Shown here one piece after another: positions 22,186 to 31,633 of a stretch of 64,000 nt of DNA. The stretch covers positions 1-64,000 of the forward strand of contig JAFGSJ010000027.1 of assembly GCA_016934675.1 (NCBI GenBank), given 5' to 3'. The stretch is from a bacterium (GTDB taxonomy: Bacteria > CSSED10-310 > JAFGSJ01). The notes beneath the pieces are model-generated. The model was given only the letters and a program-made list of their open reading frames with translations. It did not search any database and was not told where the DNA came from. Position numbers and translations under genes: made by a program. How positions within the stretch are numbered: the first letter of the stretch is position 1; each line of letters starts with the position of its first letter.

Positions 22186-22554
22186 ATGATCCAGATGCGT
22201 ACCATTTTAGAAGTCGCTGATAACTCCGGGGCCAAAAAAATTCAATGCATTAAGGTCCTGGGCGGAACTCGGAGAAGGGTTGCCAAGATCGGTGATGTTA
22301 TCGTTGTGTCAATCAAGGAAGCAACACCTTTGGGCACTGTCAAAAAAGGTGAAGTGAAACGAGCGGTTATTGTCAGAACAAAGAAAGAACTGCGGCGGGC
22401 TGATGGCAGTTACATCAAATTCGACGAAAACGCTGCCGTCCTTATCACACAACAGAACGAACCGATTGGCACACGTGTTTTCGGACCAGTCGCCCGTGAA
22501 TTGAGGGATAAAAAGTTCATGAAGATCATTTCCCTCGCACCGGAAGTCATTTAA
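22186..22554 (+). CDS. rplN: 50S ribosomal protein L14
   Basis: A 122-residue L14 with [18 protein letters not shown] and the C-terminal [22 protein letters not shown]. It starts the spc gene set, as usual. The intergenic stretch before it (54 bases) has a short hairpin but no terminator tract, so read-through from rpsQ is likely. Confidence 0.98.
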   Translation: MIQMRTILEVADNSGAKKIQCIKVLGGTRRRVAKIGDVIVVSIKEATPLGTVKKGEVKRAVIVRTKKELRRADGSYIKFDENAAVLITQQNEPIGTRVFGPVARELRDKKFMKIISLAPEVI

Positions 22555-22572
22555 GACTGGAAAGGAGACCAC

Positions 22573-22911
22573 ATGATCAAGCAGAAAATCCGAATCAAGA
22601 AAAACGATATCGTGAGGGTGATTTCCGGTAAGGAAATTGGTAAAGAGGGTAAGGTCCTCCGCGTTTTTCCCCAAAAAAATGCCGTTATTGTCGAACGATT
22701 GAACTTCATTTATCGGCACACCAAACCTTCCAATCGGAACCGACAGGGCGGTATTATCGAAAAGGAAGGGCCGATCAATGTTTCGAACCTGATGGTTGTG
22801 TGTCCCAATTGTAAGAAGGGGACCAGGATTAAAACAAAGGTCCTTTCTGCGGAAACGGGCGGCAAAGTGAGAACATGCCAGCATTGTCAAGAAGTGCTGG
22901 ACAAGCAATGA
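22573..22911 (+). CDS. rplX: 50S ribosomal protein L24
   Basis: A 112-residue L24. The KOW motif near the start reads [19 protein letters not shown], and a CxxC pair (CPNC near residue 77) and a second (CQHC near residue 104) suggest a zinc-binding C-terminal part, as in many L24 proteins. AAGGAG lies upstream of the ATG. Confidence 0.97.
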   Translation: MIKQKIRIKKNDIVRVISGKEIGKEGKVLRVFPQKNAVIVERLNFIYRHTKPSNRNRQGGIIEKEGPINVSNLMVVCPNCKKGTRIKTKVLSAETGGKVRTCQHCQEVLDKQ

Positions 22912-22948
22912 CACATTGAGTGTGCTGTGGATGTATGGAGTGTTGAAC

Positions 22949-23491
22949 ATGTCACGATTAAAAGAAAAATATCTTAATGAAACCGTGCCCATTTTACAGA
23001 AGGAATTCCAGTTCAAAAATATTATGCAGGTTCCCAAACTGGAAAAGATTACTGTTAACATTGGGGTCGGTGAAGCGATTCAAAATGCACGGGCACTCGA
23101 TGCGGCCATGGATGATCTGATGACCATTACCGGCCAACGTCCGGTGGTCCGCCGAGCAAAAAAATCGATCGCGAGTTTTAAATTAAGGGAAGGTATGACT
23201 ATCGGGTGTATGGTCACCCTTCGTCAGAAACGGATGTATGAGTTTTTTGATCGATTGGTCAACGTGGCTTTGCCCCGTGTCCGTGATTTTCGAGGTGTGT
23301 CACCAAAAGGATTTGATGGCCGCGGTAATTATTCTCTCGGCATTCTCGAACAGATCATTTTCCCCGAGATTAATTATGACAAAGTGGACAAGTTAAGGGG
23401 AATGAGTGTGACCATTGTGACTTCAGCCCGTAATGATGAAGAGGGGTATGCTTTGTTACAACATCTGGGAATGCCTTTCAGAAAGAAATAA
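22949..23491 (+). CDS. rplE: 50S ribosomal protein L5
   Basis: A 180-residue L5. The frame is open to 22916 but ATG 22949 ([13 protein letters not shown]) has TGGAG upstream and gives the normal length. [32 protein letters not shown] and [16 protein letters not shown] are conserved. L5 contacts 5S rRNA. Confidence 0.97.
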   Translation: MSRLKEKYLNETVPILQKEFQFKNIMQVPKLEKITVNIGVGEAIQNARALDAAMDDLMTITGQRPVVRRAKKSIASFKLREGMTIGCMVTLRQKRMYEFFDRLVNVALPRVRDFRGVSPKGFDGRGNYSLGILEQIIFPEINYDKVDKLRGMSVTIVTSARNDEEGYALLQHLGMPFRKK

Positions 23492-23504
23492 ATGGGGGAA
23501 TTTC

Positions 23505-23690
23505 ATGGCTACAAAAGCAATGATTGCCAAATGTAGAGGCAAACACAAATTTAAAGTACGTGCCTATAATCGATGTAGAATTTGCGGACGACCTCGGGCA
23601 TATCTGCGGAAGTTCGGTATGTGCCGCATTTGTTTTCGCTCACTGGCGAGTCAGGGTGAGATTCCCGGGGTCATCAAGTCGAGCTGGTAA
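23505..23690 (+). CDS. rpsN: 30S ribosomal protein S14, zinc-binding type Z
   Basis: A 61-residue S14 of the short zinc-binding form. [16 protein letters not shown] begins the protein; four cysteines lie as CRICG and CRICF. The start ATG 23505 has GGGGGAA upstream, and the longer open frame overlaps rplE and is ignored. The short zinc form is typical of non-proteobacterial and many deep lineages; E. coli has a long zinc-free form. Confidence 0.97.
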   Translation: MATKAMIAKCRGKHKFKVRAYNRCRICGRPRAYLRKFGMCRICFRSLASQGEIPGVIKSSW

Positions 23691-23714
23691 CATGATAACA
23701 TTCCTGAATGGATC

Positions 23715-23775
23715 ATTAGTTCTGGTTTGAACTGATGGGCATTCGTTTCCACGAGAGCTGATTCTCGTGTCAAAC
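23715..23775 (+). promoter_or_regulatory. Two-hairpin leader before rpsH
   Basis: The 105 bases between rpsN and rpsH hold two good stems. ATTAGTTC (23715-23722) pairs with GAACTGAT (23729-23736) around a 6-base loop. CACGAGA (23750-23756) pairs perfectly with TCTCGTG (23763-23769), and flanking GTTT and AAAC can extend it to 23745-23775. The next gene encodes S8, a known autoregulator of the spc operon in E. coli. Function here is a guess. Confidence 0.45.
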
Positions 23776-23795
23776 AATGGGGAGGAATAAACAGA

Positions 23796-24194
23796 ATGGT
23801 TATGACGGACCCAATTGCTGATATGCTGACCAGGATCCGCAATGCGAACATGGCTGAGCATATACAGGTCGATATTCCCTCATCACGTATGAAAGGAAGT
23901 ATCGCCCAAATTTTAAAAGAAGAAGGGTATATTAAAGATTACAAAGTCGTACCCGATACAAACCAGGGTATTCTCCGAGTATACCTTACCTACGGCCCGC
24001 ATCGGGAAAAAGTCATCACAGGCATTCGTAAGATCACCAAACCGGGACGGAGGGTGTACAGTCGTTCAAAGGATATCCCTGATGTTCTGAATAGGTTGGG
24101 AATCTGTATTGTTTCGACATCCAAAGGTCTTATGACCGGAGAGAATGCTAAAAAGCTTAATCTTGGTGGAGAACTGATCTGCGAGGTATGGTAG
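23796..24194 (+). CDS. rpsH: 30S ribosomal protein S8
   Basis: A 132-residue S8 ([17 protein letters not shown]). The C-terminal rRNA-binding signature [21 protein letters not shown] is intact. GGGGAGG stands upstream. S8 binds helix 21 of 16S rRNA and represses its operon in E. coli; a two-hairpin intergenic region precedes this gene. Confidence 0.98.
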   Translation: MVMTDPIADMLTRIRNANMAEHIQVDIPSSRMKGSIAQILKEEGYIKDYKVVPDTNQGILRVYLTYGPHREKVITGIRKITKPGRRVYSRSKDIPDVLNRLGICIVSTSKGLMTGENAKKLNLGGELICEVW

Positions 24195-24244
24195 GAGCAC
24201 AGTTCGACTCGGGACATATTCTATAAGGAATGGGGGTTACAATC

Positions 24245-24787
24245 ATGTCACGGATTGGTAAGTTACCGATAGCCGTCCCAACCGGTGTCAAAATCGATCT
24301 CAAGTATCCGCATATCAAGGTTACAGGTCCGAAAGGTGCTCTCGAATTTGTCGTTAATGACGAAATCGATGTAACCCTTGACCAGGAACAGATTTTGGTC
24401 GTTAGAAAAGGGGAAACGAAGAAACATAGGGCACTGCACGGTTTGACCAGGACATTATTGGCCAATATGGTCAAAGGCGTCAATGATGGCTTCACAATGA
24501 AATTGCAGATTGTCGGGATCGGGTATCGTGTCGCAGTCGAAAAGGGAGACCTTGTTTTACATCTCGGTTATTCAAAACCGGTCCATTTTCCGATACCCAA
24601 GGGTATCACGATCGATGTCGACAAGCAGAACAATATCGCCATCCATGGTATCAACAAGCAGGAAGTTGGTCAGATTGCTGCTGATATTAGGGCCTTGCGA
24701 ACGGTCGAGCCCTATAAGGGAAAAGGTATTCGATACGAGGGTGAGCAGGTCCAACGTAAGGCTGGCAAATCCAAAACTGCAAAATAG
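24245..24787 (+). CDS. rplF: 50S ribosomal protein L6
   Basis: A 180-residue L6. ATG 24245 (MSRIGKLPIAVPTGV) is preferred over the in-frame ATG 24230, because the G-rich tract between them is the ribosome binding site and MSRIGK is the family start. GIGYRVAVEKGDL and the C-terminal EPYKGKGIRYEGE are conserved. Confidence 0.97.
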   Translation: MSRIGKLPIAVPTGVKIDLKYPHIKVTGPKGALEFVVNDEIDVTLDQEQILVVRKGETKKHRALHGLTRTLLANMVKGVNDGFTMKLQIVGIGYRVAVEKGDLVLHLGYSKPVHFPIPKGITIDVDKQNNIAIHGINKQEVGQIAADIRALRTVEPYKGKGIRYEGEQVQRKAGKSKTAK

Positions 24788-24832
24788 GAGAAATTGACCA
24801 TATTCTCAATATAACCAGGAGAAAAAACGGGA

Positions 24833-25204
24833 ATGATTAAAAAAGGAAATCAGCGCAATGCTGCCCGGCTGAAAAGACATCGACGTCTTCGCAGCGGTCT
24901 ATCCGGGACACAGGATCGTCCGAGATTATGTGTTTTTCGGAGCACGAATCATATTTATGCTCAGATCATTAATGACGATAAATGTGTGACTCTGGTGACT
25001 GCTTCAAGCCGGTCGCAATCATTTCAGGGGCAGATGAAGAATGGGGGCAATATCGCTGCAGCGAAAAAAGTGGGAGAACTCGTAGCAACCGAAGCCCTCA
25101 AAAGAGGTATCAAGCAGGTCGTCTTTGACCGGGGTGGCTATTTATATCATGGGCGGGTAAAAGCCCTGGCTGATGCTGCTCGCGAACATGGTCTCCAATT
25201 CTAG
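24833..25204 (+). CDS. rplR: 50S ribosomal protein L18
   Basis: A 123-residue L18, a 5S rRNA-binding protein. [23 protein letters not shown] is nearly canonical, as is the C-terminal [26 protein letters not shown]. Its stop codon is 16 bases before the rpsE start. Confidence 0.98.
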   Translation: MIKKGNQRNAARLKRHRRLRSGLSGTQDRPRLCVFRSTNHIYAQIINDDKCVTLVTASSRSQSFQGQMKNGGNIAAAKKVGELVATEALKRGIKQVVFDRGGYLYHGRVKALADAAREHGLQF

Positions 25205-25220
25205 TGGTGAGGAGGTTTTT

Positions 25221-25715
25221 GTGGAAGAAACATTTGAAACTGAATACACCGATCGGGTTATTCATATCAGCAGAGTCGCAAAAGTCGTGAAAGGTGGTCG
25301 GCGCTTTTCGTTCAGTGCCCTCGTTGTGGTTGGAGACAACAGTGGTTCAGTTGGTATTGGCCTGGGCAAAGCGAATGAAGTCCCCGAAGCCATCAGAAAA
25401 GGGGTTGAAAAGGCTCGCAAAAGCATGGTCAAAATCCCCATGAATGGTTCAACCATTACTCATAAGATCATCGGACATTATGGTGCTGGCTCAGTCATGC
25501 TGCGTCCAGCTCGACCAGGCACAGGTGTTATTGCCGGTGGCGCAGTCCGTGCGATTATGGAGGTCGCGGGTGTCCGGGATGTCCTGACCAAATGCCTAGG
25601 TTCGACCAATCATCATAATATGGCTCGGGCCACCATTCAGGGTATTAAAAACTTGAAAAATCCCGATGATATCGCTCAGCTTCGTGGCAGGGAGTTAACC
25701 TTACCAGCTCCATAG
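25221..25715 (+). CDS. rpsE: 30S ribosomal protein S5
   Basis: A 164-residue S5. GTG 25221 follows GAGGAGG and gives [16 protein letters not shown]; the longer frame upstream overlaps rplR and is rejected. [22 protein letters not shown] and [17 protein letters not shown] are conserved. S5 is at the mRNA entry and affects accuracy. Confidence 0.97.
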   Translation: MEETFETEYTDRVIHISRVAKVVKGGRRFSFSALVVVGDNSGSVGIGLGKANEVPEAIRKGVEKARKSMVKIPMNGSTITHKIIGHYGAGSVMLRPARPGTGVIAGGAVRAIMEVAGVRDVLTKCLGSTNHHNMARATIQGIKNLKNPDDIAQLRGRELTLPAP

Positions 25716-25730
25716 GAAAGGGATGATGGT

Positions 25731-25955
25731 ATGGCTGAAAAGAAAATGCTCAAAATAACACAAACAAAAAGCGCTATCGGCTACAACGCTTCTCAAAAGC
25801 AGGTTTTATTGGGGTTGGGCTTAAAAAAAATGCACCAGACTGTGATCAGAACAGACACGCCTGAAATTCGGGGCATGATTACAAAAATCAGTCATCTGCT
25901 GACTTGGGAACAAATTGAAGGCAAGAGTGCTGCCAAACAACGGTCTAAAAAGTGA
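25731..25955 (+). CDS. rpmD: 50S ribosomal protein L30
   Basis: A 74-residue L30. The core reads LKITQTKSAIGYNASQKQVL then LGLKKMHQTVIRTDTPEIRGMI, typical of the family. It is slightly longer than the usual 58-60 residues because of a C-terminal basic tail. It sits between rpsE and rplO as expected. Confidence 0.96.
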   Translation: MAEKKMLKITQTKSAIGYNASQKQVLLGLGLKKMHQTVIRTDTPEIRGMITKISHLLTWEQIEGKSAAKQRSKK

Positions 25956-25966
25956 GGAATTAGAAG

Positions 25967-26419
25967 ATGATAAGCCTTCATACGTTGCAACCCGCACAGG
26001 GGGCACGCAAAAATAGGAAAAGAGTGGGACGCGGTGAGTCGTCCGGGTGGGGAAAAACGAGTGGACGCGGCAGTAAAGGTCAGAAAGCCCGGTCTGGTGT
26101 CAGTATGCCGGGTTGGTTTGAAGGTGGACAAATGCCCTTAACGCGGCGGGTCCCCAAACGTGGCTTCTCCAATGTTAATCGCGTGACGTACACGACCATT
26201 AATCTCGATTGTTTACAAAAACTTGACTTTGACAAGAAAACGTCTATTACTCCTGAAATTCTGATCGAGAAAGGTCTGATCAAGGAGAGAAATGCTCGGA
26301 TTAAAATCTTGGCCCGCGGGACTGTTGACAAAGCATTGTCAGTAAAAGCACATGCTTTTTCGCGAGCAGCCGCCGAAAAGATCGTGGCTGCGGGCGGACA
26401 GATCGAGGTAATTGACTGA
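25967..26419 (+). CDS. rplO: 50S ribosomal protein L15
   Basis: A 150-residue L15. The glycine-rich N-terminus reads [22 protein letters not shown], followed by [18 protein letters not shown]-like sequence ([19 protein letters not shown]). The C-terminus ends in [20 protein letters not shown]. Its stop overlaps the secY start by one base. Confidence 0.97.
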   Translation: MISLHTLQPAQGARKNRKRVGRGESSGWGKTSGRGSKGQKARSGVSMPGWFEGGQMPLTRRVPKRGFSNVNRVTYTTINLDCLQKLDFDKKTSITPEILIEKGLIKERNARIKILARGTVDKALSVKAHAFSRAAAEKIVAAGGQIEVID

Positions 26420-27726
26420 TGATCGAAACATTCGGCAATATTTTCAAGATTCCGGAATTGAAAAAACGGCTTATCTTTACGTTTGCCATGATGGCTATTT
26501 ATCGTATTGGCATCCATGTACCAACACCGGGGATCAATACAGCAGCGTTGAGTGCGTTTATCACTCAACACTCAAAAGGGACCATTCTTGGTCTTTTTGC
26601 CATGTTTTCCGGTGGGGCGATCGAGAAACTGGCCATTTTTTCTTTGGGGATTATGCCTTACATCAGTGCCTCGATCATCCTGCAATTATTGACCGTGGTC
26701 TGGCCTTATCTGGAACGGCTGTCCAAAGAAGGCGAACAGGGCCGCAAAAAAATCACTCAGTATACTCGCTATGGTACAGTATTGCTCAGTGCTATTCAAG
26801 CCTTGGGTATCGCTATCGGCCTCGAAAGCATGAAGGGCGGCTTTGTCTTGATCCCGGGCTGGCGTTTCCGGATCATGACCGTGATTACCTTGACCGCGGG
26901 CACGGCTTTTATCATGTGGCTGGGCGAACAGATTTCAGAGCGAGGTCTGGGGAATGGCATTTCGCTGATCATTTTTGCCGGTATCGTCGCAAACATGCCT
27001 GCCGCCATCATTAATTCCTACGGGCAATTATCAACCGGAGCAATGAAACCATATGTCGCTATTCTGGTCGTTATTATCGCTGTTGTGGTGACTGCAGGCA
27101 TTGTCCTCATGCAGCAGGGGCAACGTCGTATCCCGGTCCAATATGCCAAACGGCAGGTTGGACGGCGTATGTATGGCGGACAAAGTACACATATCCCCCT
27201 CAGGGTCAATACTGCCGGCGTCATTCCGGTTATCTTTGCTCAGTCAATAATTATGTTCCCGGTCAGTATCGGACAATTTATGGGAGAAGAAAAATACCCC
27301 TGGCTCGGTGCTCTGATCGAGCATTTCTCACCAGGACATTTACTGTATACAATTTTTTATGTTGGCAGTATCATTTTCTTCTGCTATTTTTATACCGCCA
27401 TTATTTTCAATCCTTCAGATTTAGCGGACAATATGAAAAAACATGGTGGTTTCATACCCGGTATCCGACCTGGGAAACGAACGGCAGAGTATATTGACAA
27501 GGTATTGACCCGGGTAACTCTTTCAGGAGCAGTTGCCCTTTCAGCTATTGCCATTTTGCCCGAGTTCCTTATTTTTCAATTCAAGGTCCCCTTCTATCTA
27601 GGTGGGACTGCCCTGTTGATTGTGGTCGGGGTCGCGCTTGATACGGTCCAGCAGGCCGAATCACATTTACTCATGCGTCATTATGAAGGTTTTATTAAGA
27701 AGGGTCGTATTCGTGGACGACGTTAG
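26419..27726 (+). CDS. secY: Preprotein translocase subunit SecY
   Basis: A 435-residue SecY, the ten-helix protein-conducting channel in the inner membrane. It begins [40 protein letters not shown] is the conserved cytoplasmic loop and [18 protein letters not shown] another. Together with SecE at 523 it forms the translocon core. It ends with the charged tail KKGRIRGRR. Downstream comes infA directly, without the adk and map genes often found here. Confidence 0.98.
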   Translation: MIETFGNIFKIPELKKRLIFTFAMMAIYRIGIHVPTPGINTAALSAFITQHSKGTILGLFAMFSGGAIEKLAIFSLGIMPYISASIILQLLTVVWPYLERLSKEGEQGRKKITQYTRYGTVLLSAIQALGIAIGLESMKGGFVLIPGWRFRIMTVITLTAGTAFIMWLGEQISERGLGNGISLIIFAGIVANMPAAIINSYGQLSTGAMKPYVAILVVIIAVVVTAGIVLMQQGQRRIPVQYAKRQVGRRMYGGQSTHIPLRVNTAGVIPVIFAQSIIMFPVSIGQFMGEEKYPWLGALIEHFSPGHLLYTIFYVGSIIFFCYFYTAIIFNPSDLADNMKKHGGFIPGIRPGKRTAEYIDKVLTRVTLSGAVALSAIAILPEFLIFQFKVPFYLGGTALLIVVGVALDTVQQAESHLLMRHYEGFIKKGRIRGRR

Positions 27727-27794
27727 AGCCGGTCAGCACCGTTTCCAATGCGTCTTGGGAGGAAACATAGCCACAGGAGAGAAAATGTATTGAT

Positions 27795-28013
27795 ATGGCA
27801 AAAGAAGATGTAATTTCGGTCGAGGGGATCGTCAAGGAACCCCTGCCCAATGCAATGTTTCGGATCGAATTGGAAAACGGGCACTTGATTCTAGCCCACA
27901 TTTCCGGAAAAATGAGGAAACATTTCATCAGAATTCTCCCCGGTGACAAGGTTACCGTCGAATTATCACCGTATGATTTGACACGCGGCCGGATTACTTA
28001 TCGGTACAAGTAA
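27795..28013 (+). CDS. infA: Translation initiation factor IF-1
   Basis: A 72-residue IF-1 starting [26 protein letters not shown], nearly canonical, with an OB fold ending in [15 protein letters not shown]. It binds the A site of the 30S subunit during initiation. It stands between secY and rpmJ. Length is exactly typical. Confidence 0.98.
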   Translation: MAKEDVISVEGIVKEPLPNAMFRIELENGHLILAHISGKMRKHFIRILPGDKVTVELSPYDLTRGRITYRYK

Positions 28014-28072
28014 ACACTTCCGGATGGATGAACAAATACTTTATTGGACTGAGAGAATGAGCGAGGTGCACA

Positions 28073-28186
28073 ATGAAGGTTCGAGCCTCAGTGAAAAAAA
28101 TGTGTGATAACTGTAAAATCGTGAAAAGAAAAGGTGTTATCCGTGTAATCTGTAAGAACCCTCGACATAAACAACGTCAGGGCTAA
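28073..28186 (+). CDS. rpmJ: 50S ribosomal protein L36 (zinc-binding type)
   Basis: A 37-residue L36: [20 protein letters not shown] followed by [11 protein letters not shown]. Three cysteines and a histidine (C11, C14, C27, H32) form the zinc site of the C+ form. GAGGTG lies seven bases upstream of the ATG. It follows infA and precedes rpsM, the standard order. Confidence 0.97.
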   Translation: MKVRASVKKMCDNCKIVKRKGVIRVICKNPRHKQRQG

Positions 28187-28205
28187 GGATGAAGAGGAGG
28201 TAAAA

Positions 28206-28580
28206 TTGGCACGCATAGCTGGAGTTGATCTTCCTCGCGATAAACGAAGTGAAGTCGCTTTAACGTATATATATGGTATTGGACGGAGTACGGCCCGAAA
28301 AATACTGAACACGGCCAATATCAATTATGACATCAAGATTCGAGATTTGTCCGGTGAGGAAGTTAATCGATTACGACATATTATTGAAGGACAATTGAAA
28401 ATTGAAGGTGAATTACGCCAGGAAGTGGCCACCAATATTAAACTTCTGATGGATATTGGTTCGTATCGTGGTTTGCGGCACCGCCGCTCTCTGCCGGTCA
28501 GAGGCCAGAGAACTCACACCAACGCTCGAACCCGCAAGGGCAAGAGACGGAAAATGGGTGATAAAAAAGGAAAAAAATAG
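28206..28580 (+). CDS. rpsM: 30S ribosomal protein S13
   Basis: A 124-residue S13 starting [27 protein letters not shown]. The C-terminal [25 protein letters not shown] is canonical. Start is TTG, with AGAGGAGG upstream. S13 contacts the P-site tRNA and forms bridges to the large subunit. It is one of five TTG-initiated genes in this block. Confidence 0.97.
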   Translation: MARIAGVDLPRDKRSEVALTYIYGIGRSTARKILNTANINYDIKIRDLSGEEVNRLRHIIEGQLKIEGELRQEVATNIKLLMDIGSYRGLRHRRSLPVRGQRTHTNARTRKGKRRKMGDKKGKK

Positions 28581-28648
28581 AAATAAGGATAATCAGGCGA
28601 TGAAACCCCTGTGGTTTGGTCCTGAATGGTTACAAGGAGAAGATGGGC

Positions 28649-29047
28649 ATGGCCAAAAGAATACGTCGTAAAAAAGAGGGAAAGAAGAAAGAAAAAAAGA
28701 ATGTCCCGGTGGGTGTGGCCCATATCAAAGCCACCTTTAATAATACAATTATTTCAATCACGGACCTGGAAGGAAACGTACTCGTGTGGGGAAGTGGTGG
28801 TACCGTCGGTTTCAAGGGCTCCCGTAAAAGTACACCTTTTGCAGCGCAGCTCATGGCTAAGAATACTGCTCAGAAGGTCATGGATTTGGGTATGAAAACA
28901 GTAGAAGTCAAGGTCTCGGGACCAGGTACAGGCCGAGAATCTGCAATTCGGGCTCTGCAAGCCAGCGGTCTTGAAGTCAAAGCAATCAAGGATGTCACAC
29001 CGATTCCTCATAACGGCTGTCGCCCACCGAAAAGAAGACGTGTATAA
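28649..29047 (+). CDS. rpsK: 30S ribosomal protein S11
   Basis: A 132-residue S11. Of two nearby ATG codons, 28649 lies nine bases after AAGGAG and gives [18 protein letters not shown], a strongly basic N-terminus, then [21 protein letters not shown]. The C-terminal [12 protein letters not shown] is the classic ending. S11 lies in the platform near the E site. Confidence 0.97.
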   Translation: MAKRIRRKKEGKKKEKKNVPVGVAHIKATFNNTIISITDLEGNVLVWGSGGTVGFKGSRKSTPFAAQLMAKNTAQKVMDLGMKTVEVKVSGPGTGRESAIRALQASGLEVKAIKDVTPIPHNGCRPPKRRRV

Positions 29048-29070
29048 TGTCGGTTTAAAGGAGGTTTGAA

Positions 29071-29694
29071 TTGGCACGTTATATTGATTCCGTCTGCAAA
29101 CTCTGTCGACGTGAAGGAGAAAAATTATTTTTGAAAGGTGCACGCTGTTTATCCGATAAATGCTCGCTCCAGAGACGATCGTATGCCCCAGGGCAGCACG
29201 GTCGAAATCGGATTAAACCATCGAGTTATCGAACCCAGTTGCGCGAAAAACAAAAAATTAAACGAGTCTATCATTTACTCGAAAAACAGTTCCGGTTGAC
29301 TTTCGAAGATGCCCTGCGCATAAAGGGTCAAACGGGGGCCAATCTATTGATATTATTAGAACGACGCCTGGATAACGTTATCTATCGCTGTGGGTTCACA
29401 GAATCTCGGAAACAGGCCCGTCAATTGATCCGTCATGGCCATTTCCTGATCAATGGCAAAAAAGTGACGATTCCTTCATATCGAGTCAGAACCAATGAAG
29501 AAATCACAATTCGGGAGAAAAGCCGGACGATCGTACCTGTTCAAGCAGCCATATCGGCTGGACACTCCGTTGTGCCTGATTGGCTTCATGTCGAACCGGA
29601 AGCGTTTAAGTGCATCGTTTCACGCATACCCACTCGCGAAGATATCACTCTCCCAGCCCAAGAACAGTTGGTTGTGGAGCTCTATTCGAAATAA
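29071..29694 (+). CDS. rpsD: 30S ribosomal protein S4
   Basis: A 207-residue S4, an early 16S binder. It starts from TTG behind AAAGGAGG with [23 protein letters not shown]. Zinc-type cysteines (CKLC, then [11 protein letters not shown]) are present. The S4 RNA-binding domain shows [31 protein letters not shown]. In E. coli S4 represses the alpha operon. It lies 34 bases before rpoA. Confidence 0.97.
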   Translation: MARYIDSVCKLCRREGEKLFLKGARCLSDKCSLQRRSYAPGQHGRNRIKPSSYRTQLREKQKIKRVYHLLEKQFRLTFEDALRIKGQTGANLLILLERRLDNVIYRCGFTESRKQARQLIRHGHFLINGKKVTIPSYRVRTNEEITIREKSRTIVPVQAAISAGHSVVPDWLHVEPEAFKCIVSRIPTREDITLPAQEQLVVELYSK

Positions 29695-29728
29695 TTGGCT
29701 GGAAATCCTTCTCCGAAGGAGTCTCTGT

Positions 29729-30736
29729 ATGATCAAAAAGACTATTTTGAAACCGGAACGTTTCGAATTTGATACTGACAAACTGGCCCAAAATTATGGC
29801 ATATTCTGGGCGGAACCTTTTGAACGAGGTTTCGCTACTACCATCGGTAATTCACTGCGGCGGGTCATCCTGTCTTCTCTTTTTGGAACTGCCGTCACTT
29901 CAGTAAAAATTGCCGGTGTTCTTCATGAATTTTCGACTATTCCTGGTATCGTTGAAGATGTCACGGATATTATCCTGAACATTAAACAACTCAAGATAAA
30001 ACTGCACTCGCACGAAAGTCGGACCATAATTCTTCATGCCGATCAGGAAGGACCGGTCCTGGCCGGGGCCATAACCTGTGATCATATGACTGAAATCCTT
30101 AATCCTGAGTTGCATATTGCTACGCTTGATAAGAACGCTGCCCTTGATATCGAAATGAAAGTTGAATGGGGCTCAGGTTATTCACCAGCGGAAGAGCATA
30201 TGGCTGAAAGTGATGAGATCGGTGTCATTTTCATCGATGCGCCTTTTTCACCGATTGAAAAGGTCAATTTCTGGGTTGAAAACACTCGCGTAGGACGTTC
30301 TACTGAATTTGAACGGCTCTATCTAGAAATTTCCACCGATAGTACCATCACTCCTCAGGAAGCTATCTCCCAGGCAGCAGCTATCTTGAAAGATCATTAC
30401 GCCATTTTCCTCGATGAGGGCAAGTTGATCGAAGGAAATGAAGAAGAAAAGAAATCACCCGATGTCTCGTATAACGAAAACCTATTGCGACGTGTCGATG
30501 AACTTGAACTATCAGTCCGTTCATACAATTGTTTGAAGAAAGCAAATATTCAAACTATCGCTCAGCTTGTCCAGAGATCTGAACCGGAAATGCTGGCTAC
30601 TCGGAACTTTGGTCGGAAATCATTAAACGAAATTAAACAGATCATTAGTGGGATGGGGTTACATTTTGGGATGAATCTTGATAACATTCCAATTCCAAAG
30701 GAAGTAAAAGAAATTCAGCCAAAAAATGAAAACTGA
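29729..30736 (+). CDS. rpoA: DNA-directed RNA polymerase subunit alpha
   Basis: A 335-residue alpha subunit. ATG 29729 (MIKKTILKPERFEFD) is preceded by CGAAGGAG; the longer open frame overlaps rpsD and is not used. The N-terminal dimerisation domain has EPFERGFATTIGNSLRRVILSS. The C-terminal DNA-binding domain shows ELELSVRSYNCLKKANI, where the arginine contacts UP elements, then NFGRKSLNEIKQ. Length is normal. Confidence 0.98.
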   Translation: MIKKTILKPERFEFDTDKLAQNYGIFWAEPFERGFATTIGNSLRRVILSSLFGTAVTSVKIAGVLHEFSTIPGIVEDVTDIILNIKQLKIKLHSHESRTIILHADQEGPVLAGAITCDHMTEILNPELHIATLDKNAALDIEMKVEWGSGYSPAEEHMAESDEIGVIFIDAPFSPIEKVNFWVENTRVGRSTEFERLYLEISTDSTITPQEAISQAAAILKDHYAIFLDEGKLIEGNEEEKKSPDVSYNENLLRRVDELELSVRSYNCLKKANIQTIAQLVQRSEPEMLATRNFGRKSLNEIKQIISGMGLHFGMNLDNIPIPKEVKEIQPKNEN

Positions 30737-30766
30737 CCACCCGCATTATGAGGGGAGGTTTAACTC

Positions 30767-31204
30767 ATGCGACATAGGAAAGCCCGACGACGATTATCCA
30801 GAACTACAAGCCACCGTTTCAGTTTGATGCGGAACCTCACTTCCGCGCTCATGCAAAGTGAGCGGATTATTACGACCGAACCCAAAGCAAAGGAATTACG
30901 ACGATATGCTGAGAAGATGATTACTCTGGCCAAACGGGAAGACCTCCATGCCCGTCGTCAGGTGTACCAGTTCATCCCGCAAAAAGATGTCGTTCGTAAA
31001 CTGTTCGAAACCATTGCTCCTCGATTTATCGATCGGAATGGTGGTTATACGCGCATGTATAAACTGGGGTATCGACACGGCGATGCTGCCCCAATGGCCG
31101 TTATTGAACTGACTACGCTAGGTGAAAAACAGCAGACCCAGAAAAGTCAAAAAAAGAAAAAGACCGGTATTAAAGATAAACTTGAAGGTCTTCGAAAAAA
31201 GTGA
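30767..31204 (+). CDS. rplQ: 50S ribosomal protein L17
   Basis: A 145-residue L17. [24 protein letters not shown] is the family start; the C-terminal core ends near [16 protein letters not shown]. The last roughly 25 residues are a lysine and glutamine-rich tail. It closes the alpha operon and the long ribosomal block. A GGGGAGG site stands upstream. Confidence 0.98.
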   Translation: MRHRKARRRLSRTTSHRFSLMRNLTSALMQSERIITTEPKAKELRRYAEKMITLAKREDLHARRQVYQFIPQKDVVRKLFETIAPRFIDRNGGYTRMYKLGYRHGDAAPMAVIELTTLGEKQQTQKSQKKKKTGIKDKLEGLRKK

Positions 31205-31216
31205 ACTTTTCTTCAA

Positions 31217-31244
31217 CCCCGGCGGTTTCCTCTTCCCGCTGGGG
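31217..31244 (+). terminator. Hairpin at end of the ribosomal block
   Basis: CCCCGGCGG (31217-31225) pairs with CCGCTGGGG (31236-31244) over nine base pairs with one G-U pair and a 10-base loop, 12 bases after rplQ. No T tract follows, so it may stabilise the mRNA 3' end or need another factor. tRNA-Ala follows 30 bases later. Confidence 0.5.
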
Positions 31245-31273
31245 ATGATCTTCACTCGATTGTCTGTTAAAAA

Positions 31274-31346
31274 GGGCGGTTAGCTCAGCTGGGAGAGCGC
31301 GGCGTTCGCAACGCCGAGGTCGGGGGTTCGAATCCCCTACCGTCCA
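31274..31346 (+). tRNA. tRNA-Ala (anticodon CGC)
   Basis: The acceptor GGGCGGT pairs with ACCGTCC. The third pair is G3:U70, the alanine identity element, and the discriminator base is A. The anticodon stem CGGCG/CGCCG encloses TTCGCAA, giving anticodon CGC for GCG codons. CCA is not encoded. The last base is shared with a 12-bp inverted repeat that starts at 31346. Confidence 0.95.
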
Positions 31347-31388
31347 TTCGACTCGCTAGGTTCGCAGTGCTCACCAAGCGAGTCGAAT
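31346..31388. repeat. 12-bp inverted repeat at the tRNA-Ala 3' end
   Basis: ATTCGACTCGCT (31346-31357) and AGCGAGTCGAAT (31377-31388) are perfect reverse complements around a 19-base centre. The sequence resembles the abundant intergenic palindromes built on TCGACTCGCT and CCTGAGCGAG seen in many environmental bacterial genomes. It starts on the last base of the tRNA. Confidence 0.8.
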
Positions 31389-31390
31389 GT

Positions 31391-31578
31391 CCTGAGCGAG
31401 CCAACGGCGAGTCGAAGGGCATCTGTAATAGTCGCTCGCTCATGGCAGGCCATCCTTTTTAAAGAGTCATTTTCACTCAGACCAAATTTTCGATGAGCTG
31501 CCGTAATTTCCAGCTTGCCTGTCTTGAGCAATGTCGAAGGACTCTCTCTCCCTCATCGCTCGCTCATGGCAGGCCATC
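31391..31578. repeat. Duplicated palindromic unit with 23-bp direct repeat
   Basis: A 23-base sequence beginning TCGCTCGCTCATGGC occurs identically at 31432-31454 and 31556-31578; its end holds the palindrome ATGGC-AG-GCCAT. Each copy is preceded at 21 and 23 bases by GTCGAAGG (31411 and 31533), and before that by CCTGAGC or CTTGAGC. So two related units stand in tandem. No open reading frame explains them. The rest of the 287-base gap between tRNA-Ala and the next gene shows nothing else. Confidence 0.75.
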
Positions 31579-31633
31579 GTTGATTTGCCTTTTTATCATC
31601 GGTATTCAGCATTTTTCACGTTTAACAGTCTAT

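Noticed and set aside
29495-29728. A longer N-terminus for rpoA
   Set aside because: It overlaps rpsD, lacks a binding site, and the conserved alpha start (MIKKTILKPERFEF) lies at 29729 with GAAGGAG upstream.
31205-31633. A CRISPR-like or phage attachment array after rplQ
   Set aside because: There are only two copies of the 23-base unit, spacing is 101 bases of related sequence, and no integrase or cas gene is present.
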